Assembly: GCA_964529265.1 (NCBI GenBank)
Contig: CAZGVW010000010.1
Coordinates: 1-5,920 of the forward strand
Direction: 5' to 3'
Origin: CAZGVW01 sp964529265
GTDB taxonomy: Bacteria; Planctomycetota; Phycisphaerae; Phycisphaerales; UBA1924
DNA length: 5,920 nucleotides
Shown: positions 5,382 through 5,920 of the stretch, in pieces
Position numbering within the stretch: the first letter of the stretch is position 1
Layout of the letters: the number at the start of each line of letters is the position of its first letter
Made by a program: the position numbers and the translations under genes
Notes under the pieces: generated by a model
Seen by the model: the letters and a program-made list of their open reading frames with translations, nothing else
Told to the model about the DNA's origin: nothing
The model's database searches: none

Positions 5382-5920
5382 CTACTGCGCGGCGACGGCG
5401 CGGTTCTCGATCAGGTCCCGAACCACCGAGGGATCGGCAAGAGTCGAGGTATCGCCGAGGCTGTCGATGTCATTCTCCGCGATCTTGCGCAGGATCCGCC
5501 GCATGATCTTGCCGGAGCGCGTTTTCGGCAGGCCGGGAGCCCACTGAATGACGTCCGGCGAGGCGATCGGGCCGATCTCCTGGCGAACCCATTTGACCAG
5601 CTCTTTGCGAAGTTCCTCCGTCGGCGTTTCGTCGGAGTTGAGCGTCACGTAGGCGTAGATGCCCTGGCCCTTGATGTCGTGCGGGAAGCCGACGACCGCC
5701 GCCTCCGCCACTTTCGCATGCGCCACCAGGGCGCTTTCGACTTCCGCCGTCCCCATGCGGTGCCCCGACACGTTGATGACGTCGTCGACGCGGCCGGTGA
5801 TCCAGTAGTAGCCGTCTTCGTCGCGGCGACACCCGTCGCCGGTGAAGTAGTTTCCGCGATAGGTGGAGAAGTAGGTCTGGATGAACCTGTCATGATCGCG
5901 GAACACGGTCCGCATCATCC
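5382..5920 (-). CDS. acs: Acetyl-CoA synthetase, C-terminal part (cut by window edge)
   Basis: About 179 C-terminal residues of an AMP-forming acetyl-CoA synthetase are visible; full enzymes are about 650 residues and the start lies beyond the right edge. Numbering from the first full codon (ATG at 5918), motifs are YFTGDG (24-29), the hinge GRVDDVINVSGHR (42-54) that lets the C-terminal domain rotate between adenylation and thioester formation, VGFPHDIKGQGIYAYVTL (76-93), and PKTRSGKIMRR (131-141). Lys137 in the last motif is the catalytic lysine that is reversibly acetylated in this family. LGDTSTLADPSVV near the end is typical of Acs, as opposed to longer-chain acyl-CoA ligases. The enzyme converts acetate, ATP and CoA to acetyl-CoA in the cytoplasm. 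The stop is TAG at 5384-5382, followed by a likely terminator. No frame break is seen. Confidence 0.95.
   Translation of the reverse strand, partial: MMRTVFRDHDRFIQTYFSTYRGNYFTGDGCRRDEDGYYWITGRVDDVINVSGHRMGTAEVESALVAHAKVAEAAVVGFPHDIKGQGIYAYVTLNSDETPTEELRKELVKWVRQEIGPIASPDVIQWAPGLPKTRSGKIMRRILRKIAENDIDSLGDTSTLADPSVVRDLIENRAVAAQ

Noticed and set aside
4196..5506. 436-codon plus-strand open frame opposite the permease-like gene and the acs tail
   Set aside because: It yields a Arg/Asp/Gln-rich hydrophilic product, the usual complement of a membrane-protein gene, and spans two real genes and a terminator.

Overview
This is a high-GC window that reads most naturally as alphaproteobacterial chromosome, probably Hyphomicrobiales or a relative. 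That assignment is inference: it rests on the htpX-rsmB pair, a divergent SDHAF4/DUF1674 gene with the bacterial-type C-terminus, and an alphaproteobacterial-looking acetyl-CoA synthetase tail. I saw no rRNA, tRNA, transposase, integrase or CRISPR array.

Layout from left to right. Positions 1-453 (minus) hold the 5' part of rsmB, a 16S rRNA cytosine-5 methyltransferase, of which only the NusB-like N-terminal domain lies in the window. It overlaps the end of htpX (407-1273, minus), a membrane zinc metalloprotease with an intact HELAH site. A 164-bp divergent spacer carries a short direct repeat and separates htpX from a 68-residue SDHAF4/DUF1674 gene (1438-1644, plus), a putative succinate dehydrogenase flavoprotein assembly factor. 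After a spacer with a palindrome and a TATAGT box comes a large plus-strand gene (1808-4066, possibly from 1748). It encodes eleven consecutive TPR-like repeats of exactly 47 residues behind an uncharacterised N-terminal domain. Its stop codon abuts the stop codon of a convergent PF01594 (AI-2E/PerM-type) membrane protein gene (4067-5251, minus). A 130-bp spacer (5252-5381) then holds a four-copy 16-17 bp tandem repeat and a likely intrinsic terminator, followed by the 3' end of acs (5382-5920, minus), cut by the window edge.

Working picture. The minus-strand genes look like housekeeping functions: rRNA modification, membrane proteostasis, a membrane permease-like protein and acetate activation. 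The plus-strand pair comprises a respiratory-complex assembly factor and a repeat scaffold of unknown role. The least explained elements are the 47-residue repeat protein with its candidate operator-promoter, and the iteron-like repeat between acs and the permease-like gene. No defence or mobile system is evident, and I do not claim a new multi-gene system here.
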